A stretch of 64,000 nt of DNA from Salinimicrobium nanhaiense (GCA_012038135.1 JAAVJQ010000001.1:62001-126000), one strand, 5' to 3'. Numbered from the stretch's first letter, positions 35,707 through 45,557 are shown. Numbers and translations: made by a program. The notes: generated by a model from the letters alone, not told the origin.

Positions 35707-36672
35707 TTATTCTATTTCCTGAAGCAGTTTGTTGATCTCGTCTAATTTTGGAGTAAGAATTACTTCGATCCTGCGATTTTTTGCTTTTCCCTCTGCTGTT
35801 TCGTTAGAAGCAACCGGCGCATGTTCTCCCCGACCCGCGGCAGTGAGGTTCTGCGGATCAATATTAGCGCTTGCCTGAAGCAATTGCACAATCGCAGTAG
35901 CTCTTTTGGTTGAAAGATCCCAGTTGTCGTTAAGCTGTCCACTGCCATTGTAAGGCACATTATCTGTATGACCTTCTATAAGCACGGCGATATCGGGATT
36001 TTGAGCTAAGACTGTAGCTAATTGCTGCACAGCCTTCTTTCCTTCGGTACCTACTGCCCAGCTTCCGGAGCTAAACAGCAACTTATTTTCCATGGAGACA
36101 TACACTTTGCCATCCCTTTGCTCCACAGTAAGGCCTTTTCCTTCAAAATTCACAAGGGCCTTAGAAATGGCATTTTTGAGCGCATTCATTTTGGCATCTT
36201 TGGCAGCGATCACACTTTCCAGCTCATCTACCCTTTTTGAACGGGCAGCCAAATCTTTTTCAAGTTTCTCAAGACGAGATTTTTCGGCAGCCAGAGCTTT
36301 TTCCTTAGCATCAAGCTCTGCCAAAAGTTCCCTGTTCCTTTTTGAATTTTCAGCAAGGGCCGAAGAGCTGTTAGCTTCCAGCGCATCATAAGAGGATTTT
36401 AGCTTCTCATAGCCTTGGCTGGTAGCGTTATATTCCTGCTGAAGGCGATCTCTTTCAGCCTTTGTTTTTTCGTATTCAGCCTGAAGTGCAGCAAGATCGG
36501 CTTCATTGTGTTGGTTTCTGGCTTGCAGGTCCTCATAATTCCCCGATAACTCCCGGTTTTCCTCCTGAAGTTGTGCATGACGCTCTTCCAGATCCTTGTA
36601 GACCTTCGCGCTTACGCAGGAAGAAAGAAAAATGGAACTACCAATGACGGCCAAAAAAATATGCTTTTTCAT
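35707..36672 (-). CDS. OmpA-family lipoprotein with coiled coil
   Basis: A 321-aa protein: signal with lipobox FLSSC (Cys19), a long coiled coil (about 25-170, heptads rich in Glu, Lys, Leu, Ala), then an OmpA-like peptidoglycan-binding domain (about 195-310; VLIEGHTDNVPYNG, LSTKRATAIVQLLQ, GRGEHAPVASNETAEGKAKNRR). It likely tethers the outer membrane to peptidoglycan. It lies 27 bp after xth in the same direction. Confidence 0.9.
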   Translation of the reverse strand: MKKHIFLAVIGSSIFLSSCVSAKVYKDLEERHAQLQEENRELSGNYEDLQARNQHNEADLAALQAEYEKTKAERDRLQQEYNATSQGYEKLKSSYDALEANSSSALAENSKRNRELLAELDAKEKALAAEKSRLEKLEKDLAARSKRVDELESVIAAKDAKMNALKNAISKALVNFEGKGLTVEQRDGKVYVSMENKLLFSSGSWAVGTEGKKAVQQLATVLAQNPDIAVLIEGHTDNVPYNGSGQLNDNWDLSTKRATAIVQLLQASANIDPQNLTAAGRGEHAPVASNETAEGKAKNRRIEVILTPKLDEINKLLQEIE

Positions 36673-36699
36673 AAATGAAAGGTTGTTTATAATGTGGAA

Positions 36700-37461
36700 C
36701 TATTCTATTTCTATAAAAACGGGGCAATGGTCGCTATGTTGTGCATCTGGCAGGATTACGGCACGTTTTACCCTGTCGCGCAAAGGCTCGCTCACCAGGT
36801 GATAATCGATCCTCCAGCCCTTATTATTTCCTCGGGCACCGGCACGATAGCTCCACCAGGAATAATGTCCGGGATCTGAATTGAATTCCCGGAATGAATC
36901 CACGAACCCGCTTTTCATAAAATTCCCCAACCATTCCCGCTCTTCCGGAAGAAACCCTGAAGTATTCTTAAGCCTCACAGGATCATGAATATCGATCTCC
37001 TCATGGCATATATTATAATCCCCGCAAATAATAAGATTTGGAAGCTCCTGTTTTAGCTCATCAACATAAGTCTGAAAATCGGCCATGTACTGCAGCTTAT
37101 GATCAAGTCTCTTGATGTTGGTTCCCGACGGCAGATACATGCTCATCACTGAAAAATCCTCGAAATCTGCACGAATGTTACGGCCTTCGAAGTCCATGTA
37201 ATCGATCCCGGTTCCGAAAATCACATTTTTAGGCTCTATTTTGCTAAGGATAGCAACGCCACTATATCCTTTTTTCACTGCCGGAAACCAGGAATTGAAT
37301 TTATATCCCAAATTCTCAATAGGCTCCTGGTCAAATTGTTCGGGAGTTGCTTTGATCTCCTGAAGGCAAACCACATCGGCATTTGTGCTGTCCAGCCATT
37401 CGATAAATCCTTTTTTTATTGCTGCTCTTATTCCGTTAACGTTGTAAGAGATGATCTTCAT
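36700..37461 (-). CDS. xth: Exodeoxyribonuclease III
   Basis: A 253-aa AP endonuclease of the exonuclease III family: MKIISYNVNGIRAAIKKGF, LQEIKATPEQF (metal Glu), the GDYNICHEEIDIHDP motif (catalytic Asp/Asn), and QHSDHCPVFIEIE (Asp-His) at the end. It repairs abasic sites. Starts at ATG 37461, downstream of an exact -7 promoter box. Confidence 0.95.
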   Translation of the reverse strand: MKIISYNVNGIRAAIKKGFIEWLDSTNADVVCLQEIKATPEQFDQEPIENLGYKFNSWFPAVKKGYSGVAILSKIEPKNVIFGTGIDYMDFEGRNIRADFEDFSVMSMYLPSGTNIKRLDHKLQYMADFQTYVDELKQELPNLIICGDYNICHEEIDIHDPVRLKNTSGFLPEEREWLGNFMKSGFVDSFREFNSDPGHYSWWSYRAGARGNNKGWRIDYHLVSEPLRDRVKRAVILPDAQHSDHCPVFIEIE

Positions 37462-37483
37462 TCCTTCTAATTTTAATGCTGCC

Positions 37484-37491
37484 CAAAAATA
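37484..37491 (-). promoter_or_regulatory. -7 promoter element of xth
   Basis: TATTTTTG (minus) fits TAnnTTTG exactly, 23 bp before the xth ATG. It is embedded in a near-palindrome CCAAAAATAGCATTTTTGG (37483-37501). Confidence 0.55.
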
Positions 37492-37540
37492 GCATTTTTG
37501 GTCCTGCTTAAAGAAGGAATGAAACCCGATTTATCCCGAA

Positions 37541-40522
37541 TTAATGAACAATAATTCGTTCTACCCTGCCTTCATCGCGTGTACCAAGCCGCACCAGGTA
37601 AACACCTGAAGCTACGTGAGACATGTCCAGGGTATAGGTATAGCTGTTAAGATTTTTACGAATGAGGTTCTCCACCAGCTTCTGCCCCAGCACATCATGC
37701 ACTGTTAACCACAGCGGACTCTGGAAAGCAGTTTCGAAGTTGATCTCATAGATATCTTCTTCCGAAGAGCTTATGATCAATTCCCCCTGTTGAAGTTCAG
37801 ATTCTTCCACTCCATCAACAATAATAACCGTATAATCATTAGTGGTTCCATATTCCATTACTCCGCATGGGTCATTAAGATTGCCCCCATAACTCACATC
37901 TCCGGCACGGGCACGCAATAAATGTTCTCCCAGTGGAGCATCTTCCGGAAGTTCAAATTCAAAGACCGTAGTTACACTTGAAGAACTAAATGTACCGGAA
38001 CTCACTACCCTTTCTGAATCTTCGAAAACGGCGTTATCATTGAAATCTATCCACATTGAAAATTCATTGCTGGTAGGCGCCTGCACTCCAACTCTGTAAG
38101 TCCCGAGTTGCCTGTCAAGACGGGTGGAAAGTCCTATGAAATTCAAATATCCGTTGGTGCAGTAGATATTTTCATTTACGATCTCTTCCAGGTAGAAGCT
38201 ATTGATCCCGTCGTTAAATGCGCAGGAAGAACCTTCAGGAATACAATCAAGATGTGCTATGAAAGATTCAGTTTCGTCATTTTCGGGATTTGAATCATCT
38301 GCAAGGAAGGTAGCTGCTGTAATTTCATACCCTTTTTGAATAGAGAAATCTGCAGCCTGGGAGAAAGTAAAAGCTTCAATTTCGTCTACTCCCAGAGTTT
38401 CAGTAAAAACCTCCCTCACCCACTCTTCCCCATTGAGGCTGTAACCTACTTCAAACCCTGACTGTGGTTCTCCTCCAAAATTCTCCACGCTTACCACAAT
38501 ATTTTCCTGCCCCAAGGAGGTAGAGGTCATGGGGTGAAGGATATCTGTTACTCCTATATCTTTCGGTGGAAGATTTGTAACTTCAGTTGAATATAGATCG
38601 TTTGAAGCATCCATATCACCCATTAGATTTGTTTCTGCGGAAATCACAAAAGTTTCTCCTTCCCCCGAAAGGTCCGCAGTTTCAGAAAATGTGAATTCCA
38701 CCTGACCTGTTGAAGGAACTGTTCCGGTAAAAACTTCTGTAATGAAGGAACCATTATCAATTTGATACCTCACCTCAAAATTAGATTGGGGTTCACTTCC
38801 ATAGTTGCGAAGTGCAATTGTAATCTCTTCTTCCTCCCCTAAAGTCGAAGATCTTGGGGATACCAGGGCTGTAACTCCAACATCTGTTGTGAATTGCGGC
38901 GCAATTTTAAAAACCCCTACCCGGTTGAGTCGGGAACCCGGCCGGAAATATTCCCCATTGAACCAAAAAGTTTCATTGTCTACAGGATCAATACTCGTAT
39001 GGCTATAGTCACCATACCTGGAACTGTTATCGGGAACTGTGCTTTCAACTATAGTCTTCTCCCGAAAGGTCATAATTCCTAAGGGATCATTTGCATACCT
39101 CCCGGTAAATCTCAGGGTTGGCAAGACCAGGTCTTCAAAATTGTCATTCATCACCGTAAATCCTAATCCAATATTTCCATGTTTGTCGATCCCAATACTT
39201 CCACACCATCGATGATCTGAATCTGGCGCATAAGTACCTTCCTGGTAGACACTCCATGGACCTCCTGTAGGAGCCTGCCGCAGCTCATACCAGCGAATTC
39301 CCGCATGTTCCACCTGCGAAGGATCTACGTCAACCACAAAATTGAAAACAACCGAATTATGTGTTTCAAACCTTCTGTAAGAGGTGGGCCACATTACTGC
39401 TCCCTGTAGGGCATCAACATCTGGTGCACTTCCTACCTGAGAAAGGTTCATAACGCTTCCGCCGTCAAAAGTGCTGTGGAAAGGGGTGACCCCCTGTGAT
39501 GGATCAAGCTCCTGGGATTCAGTGATCACCGAATTCTGAGGATTATTCCAGTCAACATTCAGCAGCCATATTTTTAGATGATCCACATTTACTCCGGCCC
39601 AGGCATCATCCTGAAAATAAATTATGGGCATATTTCCCGGGGGTGGCATTTGGTCTCCCACGGCATTTAGTGCCGCCGGACTGTAGAATCCATTGATCCT
39701 TATCCCCGGAAGCGGAAATCCCAGGTGTCTCGCTTCGGCACCCTGCAAAATCCTGTCCCGTTCAAGTACAAAGACAACTTCTTCTACAGCGTCATCTTCG
39801 GGATCCTGATTGGTAGTGACATAATATCCGTCGCTCCAAACGAAGAATTTCGGATAATCGGGGAAAGTTCCCGTGGGAAATCTATAAGTGTACCAGCCGT
39901 CATTCACGGGATCGGGACCTTTAGAAATGGCAACCAAAAGTGCATTAGTGGGATCTATTTTGTTAGGACAACCACGGCCGGGATCGAAAGGACAACCGGC
40001 AAATTGAGTAATTAGAAACCTGTCGGCAAACTGGTCATAAACAACAATGGGATCTCCCCGTCTTTCCCCCAAAAATTCTCCTCCCAGAGATTCAAGATCG
40101 GTATGTGGCAGCAAAAGATTTCCCTGTTTATCATGAATGGCAAAGCCGGCATTCCAGGCATTCACGTAGTGGTTAGGCCCTACGGCTCCGGTTGGATCTG
40201 TAGGTACGCGGGAGACATTGGTCACATCAAAGGATTGTTCCAGTGCCTTAGTAGGTATTTCTCCCATTTTCTCCTGCCATGCAGCATCCATGGTTTTTGG
40301 ATATCCTTTCCCCGGAACTACTTTGTTCGAAGTTCTCATTTTAGGATTTACCTCCTTGGGAGAAGTAGTCGCAGGAATTAAAACCTTTGAGGAAAGGGCT
40401 TCGGTTTGAATAGGTTTCGCTACTCCCTGTAAAATAGGACCGGCTTTTTCAGGATCGGTTTGACCATAAAGTCCTAGGCTGAAGATCAGCAAAAAAATAG
40501 GGAGCAAGTAATGTTTTAGCAT
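37541..40522 (-). CDS. Large secreted protein with GEVED domain and T9SS C-terminal sorting domain
   Basis: A 993-aa protein. Signal peptide MLKHYLLPIFLLIFSLGLYGQ; a large N-terminal beta-propeller-like region (about 90-520; DPTGAVGPNHYVNAWNAGF, GDYSHTSIDPVDNETFWFNGEY is seen near residue 510); two CARDB-like beta domains (about 530-640 and 640-750; DVGVTALVSP and DIGVTDILHP starts); a GEVED domain (about 790-890; FSMWIDFNDNAVFEDSERVV); and a type A sorting signal (about 915-993; LVENLIRKNLNSYTYTLDMS, GVYLVRL). It should be exported by the type IX system and retained on or released from the surface. Substrate unknown. Confidence 0.85.
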   Translation of the reverse strand: MLKHYLLPIFLLIFSLGLYGQTDPEKAGPILQGVAKPIQTEALSSKVLIPATTSPKEVNPKMRTSNKVVPGKGYPKTMDAAWQEKMGEIPTKALEQSFDVTNVSRVPTDPTGAVGPNHYVNAWNAGFAIHDKQGNLLLPHTDLESLGGEFLGERRGDPIVVYDQFADRFLITQFAGCPFDPGRGCPNKIDPTNALLVAISKGPDPVNDGWYTYRFPTGTFPDYPKFFVWSDGYYVTTNQDPEDDAVEEVVFVLERDRILQGAEARHLGFPLPGIRINGFYSPAALNAVGDQMPPPGNMPIIYFQDDAWAGVNVDHLKIWLLNVDWNNPQNSVITESQELDPSQGVTPFHSTFDGGSVMNLSQVGSAPDVDALQGAVMWPTSYRRFETHNSVVFNFVVDVDPSQVEHAGIRWYELRQAPTGGPWSVYQEGTYAPDSDHRWCGSIGIDKHGNIGLGFTVMNDNFEDLVLPTLRFTGRYANDPLGIMTFREKTIVESTVPDNSSRYGDYSHTSIDPVDNETFWFNGEYFRPGSRLNRVGVFKIAPQFTTDVGVTALVSPRSSTLGEEEEITIALRNYGSEPQSNFEVRYQIDNGSFITEVFTGTVPSTGQVEFTFSETADLSGEGETFVISAETNLMGDMDASNDLYSTEVTNLPPKDIGVTDILHPMTSTSLGQENIVVSVENFGGEPQSGFEVGYSLNGEEWVREVFTETLGVDEIEAFTFSQAADFSIQKGYEITAATFLADDSNPENDETESFIAHLDCIPEGSSCAFNDGINSFYLEEIVNENIYCTNGYLNFIGLSTRLDRQLGTYRVGVQAPTSNEFSMWIDFNDNAVFEDSERVVSSGTFSSSSVTTVFEFELPEDAPLGEHLLRARAGDVSYGGNLNDPCGVMEYGTTNDYTVIIVDGVEESELQQGELIISSSEEDIYEINFETAFQSPLWLTVHDVLGQKLVENLIRKNLNSYTYTLDMSHVASGVYLVRLGTRDEGRVERIIVH

Positions 40523-40574
40523 GTAGGGAAACTTTAATCTATAAATTTAAGGATTTACCAGAGGTGGAAACAAA

Positions 40575-40608
40575 AAAAAGAACAATTCAGTTAGAATTGC
40601 TCTTTTTT
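40575..40608 (-). terminator. Terminator of glyS
   Basis: On the minus strand AAAAGAGCAATTC and GAATTGTTCTTTT pair (one mismatch) around a TAACT loop, followed by a T run. It lies 24 bp past the glyS stop. Confidence 0.75.
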
Positions 40609-40631
40609 AACTCAATTTAAACAGAAAAAAG

Positions 40632-42170
40632 CTACTTCTTCATCCAATGTTTGAAATTTGTTTCTTCAGAAATAACCTTTGAAAGTTCAGAAACCGGAAC
40701 ACGTTTTTGTTCCATGGTGTCACGATATCGAACTGTTACTGTTCGGTCTTCCAAAGAGTCATGATCTACAGTGATACATAACGGCGTCCCCGCAGCATCC
40801 TGACGGCGATACCTGCGGCCAATAGCGTCTTTCTCATCATATTGAATATTGAAATCCCACTTAAGCTCATCTATGATCTCCTGTGCCAGCTCGGGCAGAC
40901 CATCCTTTTTCACTAGCGGCAGCACTGCCGCCTTAACAGGAGCAAGAATAGCAGGTAATTTAAGGACGGTCCTGCTGCTTCCGTCTTCTAACTCTTCTTC
41001 TTTTAAAGAGGCCGAAAGTACTGCAAGGAACATCCTGTCCAGTCCTATTGAAGTTTCGATCACGTAAGGCACGTAATTTTCCTGCAATTCGGGATCATAG
41101 AATCTCAGCTTTCTTCCGGAGTGTTCTTCATGGGCTTTAAGGTCGAAATCTGTTCTCGAGTGAATTCCTTCGAGTTCTTTGAAGCCAAATGGGAAATTAA
41201 ATTCAATATCGGTCGCAGCATTAGCGTAATGCGCAAGTTTTTCATGATCGTGGAATCGGTAATTCTCTTCGCCTAATCCCAGTGAAAAATGCCATTTTTG
41301 ACGCACCTCTTTCCAGTGCTCATACCATTTCAATTCTTCGCCGGGACGCACAAAATATTGCATTTCCATTTGCTCGAATTCCCTCATCCTGAAGATGAAT
41401 TGTCGCGCCACAATTTCATTCCTGAAGGCTTTCCCTGTCTGCGCGATCCCAAATGGAATTTTCATCCTTCCGGTTTTTTGCACGTTTGAGAAGTTCACAA
41501 AAATCCCTTGTGCTGTTTCGGGCCTTAGATAAAGATTGGAGGCCGTTTCTGAAGACGCTCCCAGCTTTGTTCCGAACATGAGGTTGAACTGGCGAACATC
41601 GGTCCAGTTCTTTGAACCTGTTTCAGGATCGGCAATTCCTAATTCCTCGATCAAGGCCTTTACATCCTTGAGATCTTCATTGGTAAGGGAGCGACCTAAT
41701 CGCTCAAGTATTTCTTTTCTTTCAGAAAGATAACGTTGAACCCGGTCATTGGTATTCACGAACTGCTCCTCGTCAAAGGCTTCTCCAAAACGCTTGCGCG
41801 CCTTTTCTATCTCCTTTTGTGCTTTTTGCAGGATCTTTTCAGCATGATCTTCTACAAGAACATCTGCGCGATAACGTTTTTTTGAATCCTTATTATCGAT
41901 TAGGGGATCATTAAAGGCATCTACGTGCCCTGAAGCTTTCCATGTCGTAGGATGCATAAGGATCGCAGCGTCGATACCCACGATCTCCTGGTGCAGCTGC
42001 ACCATGCTCTTCCACCAGTAATCCCTTATATTTTTTTTAAGTTCTGCCCCGTTTTGTCCGTAATCATAAACAGCACTTAAGCCGTCATAGATCTCGGAAG
42101 AAGCAAAGATGTACCCATACTCTTTTGCATGGGAAATAACATTTTTAAAAAGATCTTCTTGTTTTGCCAT
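40632..42170 (-). CDS. glyS: Glycine-tRNA ligase (class II, alpha2 type)
   Basis: A 512-aa homodimer-type glycyl-tRNA synthetase. It opens with the eukaryote-like GlyRS N-terminus (FKNVISHAKEYGYIFASSEIYDGLSAVYDYGQNG, about residues 8-41), contains LYLRPETAQGIFVNF (motif 2 region), RNEIVARQFIFRMREFEQME, and the anticodon-binding domain at the end. Also named glyQS. An unusual promoter lies almost directly at its start codon. Confidence 0.96.
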   Translation of the reverse strand: MAKQEDLFKNVISHAKEYGYIFASSEIYDGLSAVYDYGQNGAELKKNIRDYWWKSMVQLHQEIVGIDAAILMHPTTWKASGHVDAFNDPLIDNKDSKKRYRADVLVEDHAEKILQKAQKEIEKARKRFGEAFDEEQFVNTNDRVQRYLSERKEILERLGRSLTNEDLKDVKALIEELGIADPETGSKNWTDVRQFNLMFGTKLGASSETASNLYLRPETAQGIFVNFSNVQKTGRMKIPFGIAQTGKAFRNEIVARQFIFRMREFEQMEMQYFVRPGEELKWYEHWKEVRQKWHFSLGLGEENYRFHDHEKLAHYANAATDIEFNFPFGFKELEGIHSRTDFDLKAHEEHSGRKLRFYDPELQENYVPYVIETSIGLDRMFLAVLSASLKEEELEDGSSRTVLKLPAILAPVKAAVLPLVKKDGLPELAQEIIDELKWDFNIQYDEKDAIGRRYRRQDAAGTPLCITVDHDSLEDRTVTVRYRDTMEQKRVPVSELSKVISEETNFKHWMKK

Positions 42171-42174
42171 AGCG

Positions 42175-42182
42175 CAAAAATA
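42175..42182 (-). promoter_or_regulatory. -7 element of glyS, near-leaderless position
   Basis: TATTTTTG (minus, 42182-42175) is followed by only CGCT before the glyS ATG. If used, transcription would start at or within a few bases of the start codon. The box overlaps the T tract of the upstream gene's terminator (42187-42214). Confidence 0.45.
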
Positions 42183-42186
42183 AAAA

Positions 42187-42214
42187 AACCGCCCCGATTC
42201 AAGCCAGGGCGGTT
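42187..42214 (-). terminator. Terminator of the coiled-coil protein gene
   Basis: AACCGCCC (42214-42207 on minus) pairs with GGGCGGTT (42194-42187) across a 12-nt loop, followed by TTTTT. Sits between the 42236 gene and glyS. Confidence 0.8.
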
Positions 42215-42235
42215 ATATTAATTCAGAATTTAAAT

Positions 42236-43117
42236 TTACCTAAGGCTAAAGCTCGTGGCCCCAATAAGGTTTGTCCCCTCATATACCATCACCTTATAGT
42301 TTCCTTCTATTAGTCTGTCCGAATTTGTGTTCGCCAGGATACATACATCCAGCTCTTCATTTTCGTAATAGACCTGAGTAGAGGCGCTATACACCATTAC
42401 TCCGCCATCATGTTGTACTGCTATCTGGTCACCCACAAGTTCGTTGTTAGGATTATAAACCTGAACATAAAGATCTTTATCTCCGGCTTCGGCAAGTGCG
42501 TTTGGAGTTAATGAGAAACAGGTTCTTATTTTGTCTACACGTCTTGTACGATCGTTTTCTACAAGTCGACCACTGTTCCTTTCTATAACACCTTCTCCTC
42601 TAAGATTGCTCACCTTCAATTGAGCAGCCTTATCGATCTTGGCTCCCATTGTTCTGGTTTGTGACTGCAGGGAATCTGATATTCTTGTTCTTTCAAGAAG
42701 CACGTTATTGGTACTGTCAATCTCTGTGATCAATCTTTGATTTTGACTGCTAAGACTGTCTACCACTCTGAATAATTGCTCTTTTTCGGCTTTTAGATTG
42801 TTCACTTCTCTTCTGTATCGGGCAATTACAGCCAGATTGGCCTCCATGTCCTGCACAGAATCCCGAAGTACTACAATCCTTTCACGGGCAGCTACCAGGT
42901 CACGGTCAAGACCTTCATTTTCGGCAATGGCCTCGTCATATTTGACAATGAGGTCATTCAATTCACCTTCTATTACAGCTTTTTCCTGCTGTAACAGTTC
43001 TTTATTTTCCTTTTCCTCGTTATAAAATTTAATAGTATAAATACCTAATGCAACCAAAGCTACTGCCAGAACCCCGGTAAGGATCTTTAAGGCATTGTTA
43101 CTTTTCTGGTCTGTCAT
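42236..43117 (-). CDS. Membrane-anchored coiled-coil protein, function unknown
   Basis: A 293-aa protein: one N-terminal membrane helix (LKILTGVLAVALVALGIYTI, no signal cleavage site), a long coiled coil (about 33-165, Glu/Leu/Arg/Asp heptads), then a 120-residue beta-rich C-terminal domain (LRGEGVIERNSGRLVEN, IRTCFSLTPNALAEAG, YVQVYNPNNELVG, CILANTN). I know it only as a conserved flavobacterial hypothetical. The type II membrane layout suggests a periplasmic structural role (inference). Confidence 0.8.
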   Translation of the reverse strand: MTDQKSNNALKILTGVLAVALVALGIYTIKFYNEEKENKELLQQEKAVIEGELNDLIVKYDEAIAENEGLDRDLVAARERIVVLRDSVQDMEANLAVIARYRREVNNLKAEKEQLFRVVDSLSSQNQRLITEIDSTNNVLLERTRISDSLQSQTRTMGAKIDKAAQLKVSNLRGEGVIERNSGRLVENDRTRRVDKIRTCFSLTPNALAEAGDKDLYVQVYNPNNELVGDQIAVQHDGGVMVYSASTQVYYENEELDVCILANTNSDRLIEGNYKVMVYEGTNLIGATSFSLR

Positions 43118-43189
43118 AATAAATGGTTTTTAACGGTTTACTTTGTAAATTTAGGAGTTTTAATCAGCCCGCGACTAATTTGTTAACAA

Positions 43190-43870
43190 ATGTTTCACGA
43201 TTTCCTCGACTTGTTGTATCCAAGAATATGTTACGGCTGCGAGACCGCATTAACCACTAACGAAAAAGTCCTTTGCACGACCTGTCTACACGGTTTGCCC
43301 ATTGCCGACCTTCATCTTGAGACGGGTAATCCTGTGGAAAAGATCTTCTACGGAAGGATCCCGGTTGAAAATGCCACTTCCCTGCTGCTTTTTGAAAAGA
43401 AAGGGGTGACACAAAAGCTAATCCATAACCTGAAATATCGCGGACAAGAAGAAATAGGAGGCTTTCTGGGCACCTGGCTGGGAGCTGAGATAAACCAGTT
43501 GTCGGCATGGAAACAGATCACTATGGTCATTCCTGTACCTCTTCACAAGCAGAAGCTAAAGAAAAGAGGCTTTAACCAGGTGGCACAATTTGGAATGGAA
43601 ATAGCCAAAGCTCTTGAGGTTCCATATCGGGATGACGTGCTGCTAAAAATTTCGGCTACACAAACTCAAACTCTCAAAAAGAGATTTGCCCGCTGGGGAA
43701 CTATAGAAGAAACATTTGTCCTGGAAAATGAAGACGCTTTAATAGGTGCTCATGTTCTTTTGGTGGATGATCTCGTAACTACAGGTGCAACCCTGGAGGC
43801 TTGTGCGCATAAAATCCTTACCATTCCTGGGGTAAAAATTAGCCTTGCCACAATGGCTGTAACCCATTAG
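43190..43870 (+). CDS. comF: ComF family protein (phosphoribosyltransferase-like)
   Basis: A 226-aa protein. N-terminal zinc knuckle CYGCETALTTNEKVLCTTC (C-x2-C...C-x2-C, residues 14-32) and the PRPP-binding loop VLLVDDLVTTGATLEAC near residues 187-203. ComF/GntX proteins act in DNA uptake and use of DNA; the exact reaction is unclear. KKRGFNQVAQFGMEIA is another conserved block. Confidence 0.9.
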   Translation: MFHDFLDLLYPRICYGCETALTTNEKVLCTTCLHGLPIADLHLETGNPVEKIFYGRIPVENATSLLLFEKKGVTQKLIHNLKYRGQEEIGGFLGTWLGAEINQLSAWKQITMVIPVPLHKQKLKKRGFNQVAQFGMEIAKALEVPYRDDVLLKISATQTQTLKKRFARWGTIEETFVLENEDALIGAHVLLVDDLVTTGATLEACAHKILTIPGVKISLATMAVTH

Positions 43871-43922
43871 CAGCTTCGGAATTAAAAGAATAAATTGTTT
43901 CTTTGCAGTAAATCTTGTGTTC

Positions 43923-45557
43923 ATGAAAAGTACCGGGTTAAAAATCCTCTTTTTCCTTACTATCATTCTAATTTTCACCAGCTGTGCGAAAAGAGGAACT
44001 CCCGATGGCGGCCCCTTAGATGAGGTTGCGCCGGAGTACGTAAGGGCGAGACCGGAGAACTTTACCACCAACTTCGACTCGCGGGAAATAAGGATCTATT
44101 TTAATGAATATATAAAGCTCAATGATCCTCAGCGCCAAATCATCATCTCCCCTCCCATGGATCCCCGCCCGGAGATCACTCCGCTGGGAACTGCGAGTAA
44201 ATCTATTCGCATAAGGATCAATGATACCCTACAGCCCCGTACCACCTACACTATCAACTTTGGGAGCAGTATTAAAGACAACAACGAAGGAAATCCCCTG
44301 AGCTTTTTCACCTATGCTTTCTCGACAGGACCTTATATAGATTCGCTTTCTATACGAGGCCGTGTGCAGGATGCACTTCTGGGGGTACCGGATCCATATA
44401 TCACTATTGCGCTTTATGAAGTAGATTCCACTTATAACGATTCACTCATTTATAAGGAAGTGCCCCGGTATGTTACCAGCACCCTTGACAGCACAACCTT
44501 TCAGCTTAACAACCTCAAACAGGGCACCTACCAACTTGTGGGAATACGGGATGTCAACAACAATTACACCTACGAACCCAAGACAGATAAAATTGCCTTT
44601 GCAGATGAGTACATCACCATTCCTACAGATGAAGAATTCAACCTTTCTATTTTCAAGGAATTACTTGCCGGGTCTTTTGAGAGACCTTCTCAAAAAGCAC
44701 AGCAACACCTCATTTTTGGATACCGCGGACTCATAGTTCCCGATAGTATTTCTATTGAACCACGAAATGTACCCGAAGAATTTGAAGCCATGATCACAAA
44801 AGATCCCGTGAAAGATACCCTTCATTACTGGTACAAGCCAAACCTGGAAAGGGATACTCTTGGTTTCATTGCCCGCACTCCAAACAGGCAAGATACCCTG
44901 GTAACGCGTTTAAGGGAAATGAAAATTGATTCCCTCCAATTCACTTTCGAACCGGCGTCAAATCTCGGTTTTCACCAGGACATAAGAATAATTCCCAATG
45001 TACCCTTAATTGCAGTAAATGATTCTCTAGTCAGGATCACAGATATTGACACCTTACCGGTAAAGTTCACGGCAGCATATAACAACTGGACAAATCAATA
45101 TTCGATCTCTTTTGAAAAGAATGAGCGTCAAAATTACCGTCTCACTGTGCTACCGGGGGCTTTTACAGATTTCTTCGGAAGAGAGAATGACACTATTAGG
45201 TCCTCTTTTAGAACGCCCGCTCTGTCAGATCTGGGTAATCTAGTTGTAAACCTTCAGGGGGTGCAGGAATTCCCTGTGATCGTTCAGTTAACTACTGAAA
45301 AAGGAGAAATAACGGCAGAAAATTACAGCACCGGAAGCACAACTATTAACTTCAACAATATCAAACCCGGCAAATACCGGCTTCGACTAATTTACGATCG
45401 GAATGAGAACCGGATCTGGGACACCGGTAGTTTCCTTGGTAGAAGACAACCTGAAACCGTATTCTATTTCCCCGGCACCCTTGATGTACGGGCAAACTGG
45501 GATGTTTCTGAAACCTTTGATGTAAACCTCCCGGCACCTAATCCGGCAGTACCTTAA
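43923..45557 (+). CDS. Ig-like-domain lipoprotein
   Basis: A 544-aa lipoprotein from ATG 43923 (a GTG two codons upstream is possible). Lipobox ILIFTSC (Cys21), then an Ig-like (Big_5) domain (about 30-130; PENFTTNFDSREIRIYFNEYI, DTLQPRTTYTINFGSSIKDNN at about residue 95), followed by beta domains with a carboxypeptidase-regulatory look (GIRDVNNNYTYEPKTDKIAF; LRLIYDRNENRIWDTGSFLG). Flavobacteria have one such gene beside an omega-amidase. Its 3' end overlaps the convergent nitrilase gene by 20 bp. Confidence 0.85.
   Translation: MKSTGLKILFFLTIILIFTSCAKRGTPDGGPLDEVAPEYVRARPENFTTNFDSREIRIYFNEYIKLNDPQRQIIISPPMDPRPEITPLGTASKSIRIRINDTLQPRTTYTINFGSSIKDNNEGNPLSFFTYAFSTGPYIDSLSIRGRVQDALLGVPDPYITIALYEVDSTYNDSLIYKEVPRYVTSTLDSTTFQLNNLKQGTYQLVGIRDVNNNYTYEPKTDKIAFADEYITIPTDEEFNLSIFKELLAGSFERPSQKAQQHLIFGYRGLIVPDSISIEPRNVPEEFEAMITKDPVKDTLHYWYKPNLERDTLGFIARTPNRQDTLVTRLREMKIDSLQFTFEPASNLGFHQDIRIIPNVPLIAVNDSLVRITDIDTLPVKFTAAYNNWTNQYSISFEKNERQNYRLTVLPGAFTDFFGRENDTIRSSFRTPALSDLGNLVVNLQGVQEFPVIVQLTTEKGEITAENYSTGSTTINFNNIKPGKYRLRLIYDRNENRIWDTGSFLGRRQPETVFYFPGTLDVRANWDVSETFDVNLPAPNPAVP

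Noticed and set aside
43140..43155. Shared promoter between the coiled-coil gene and comF
   Set aside because: TAAATTTA is palindromic and one base off the -7 consensus on both strands; too weak to call.
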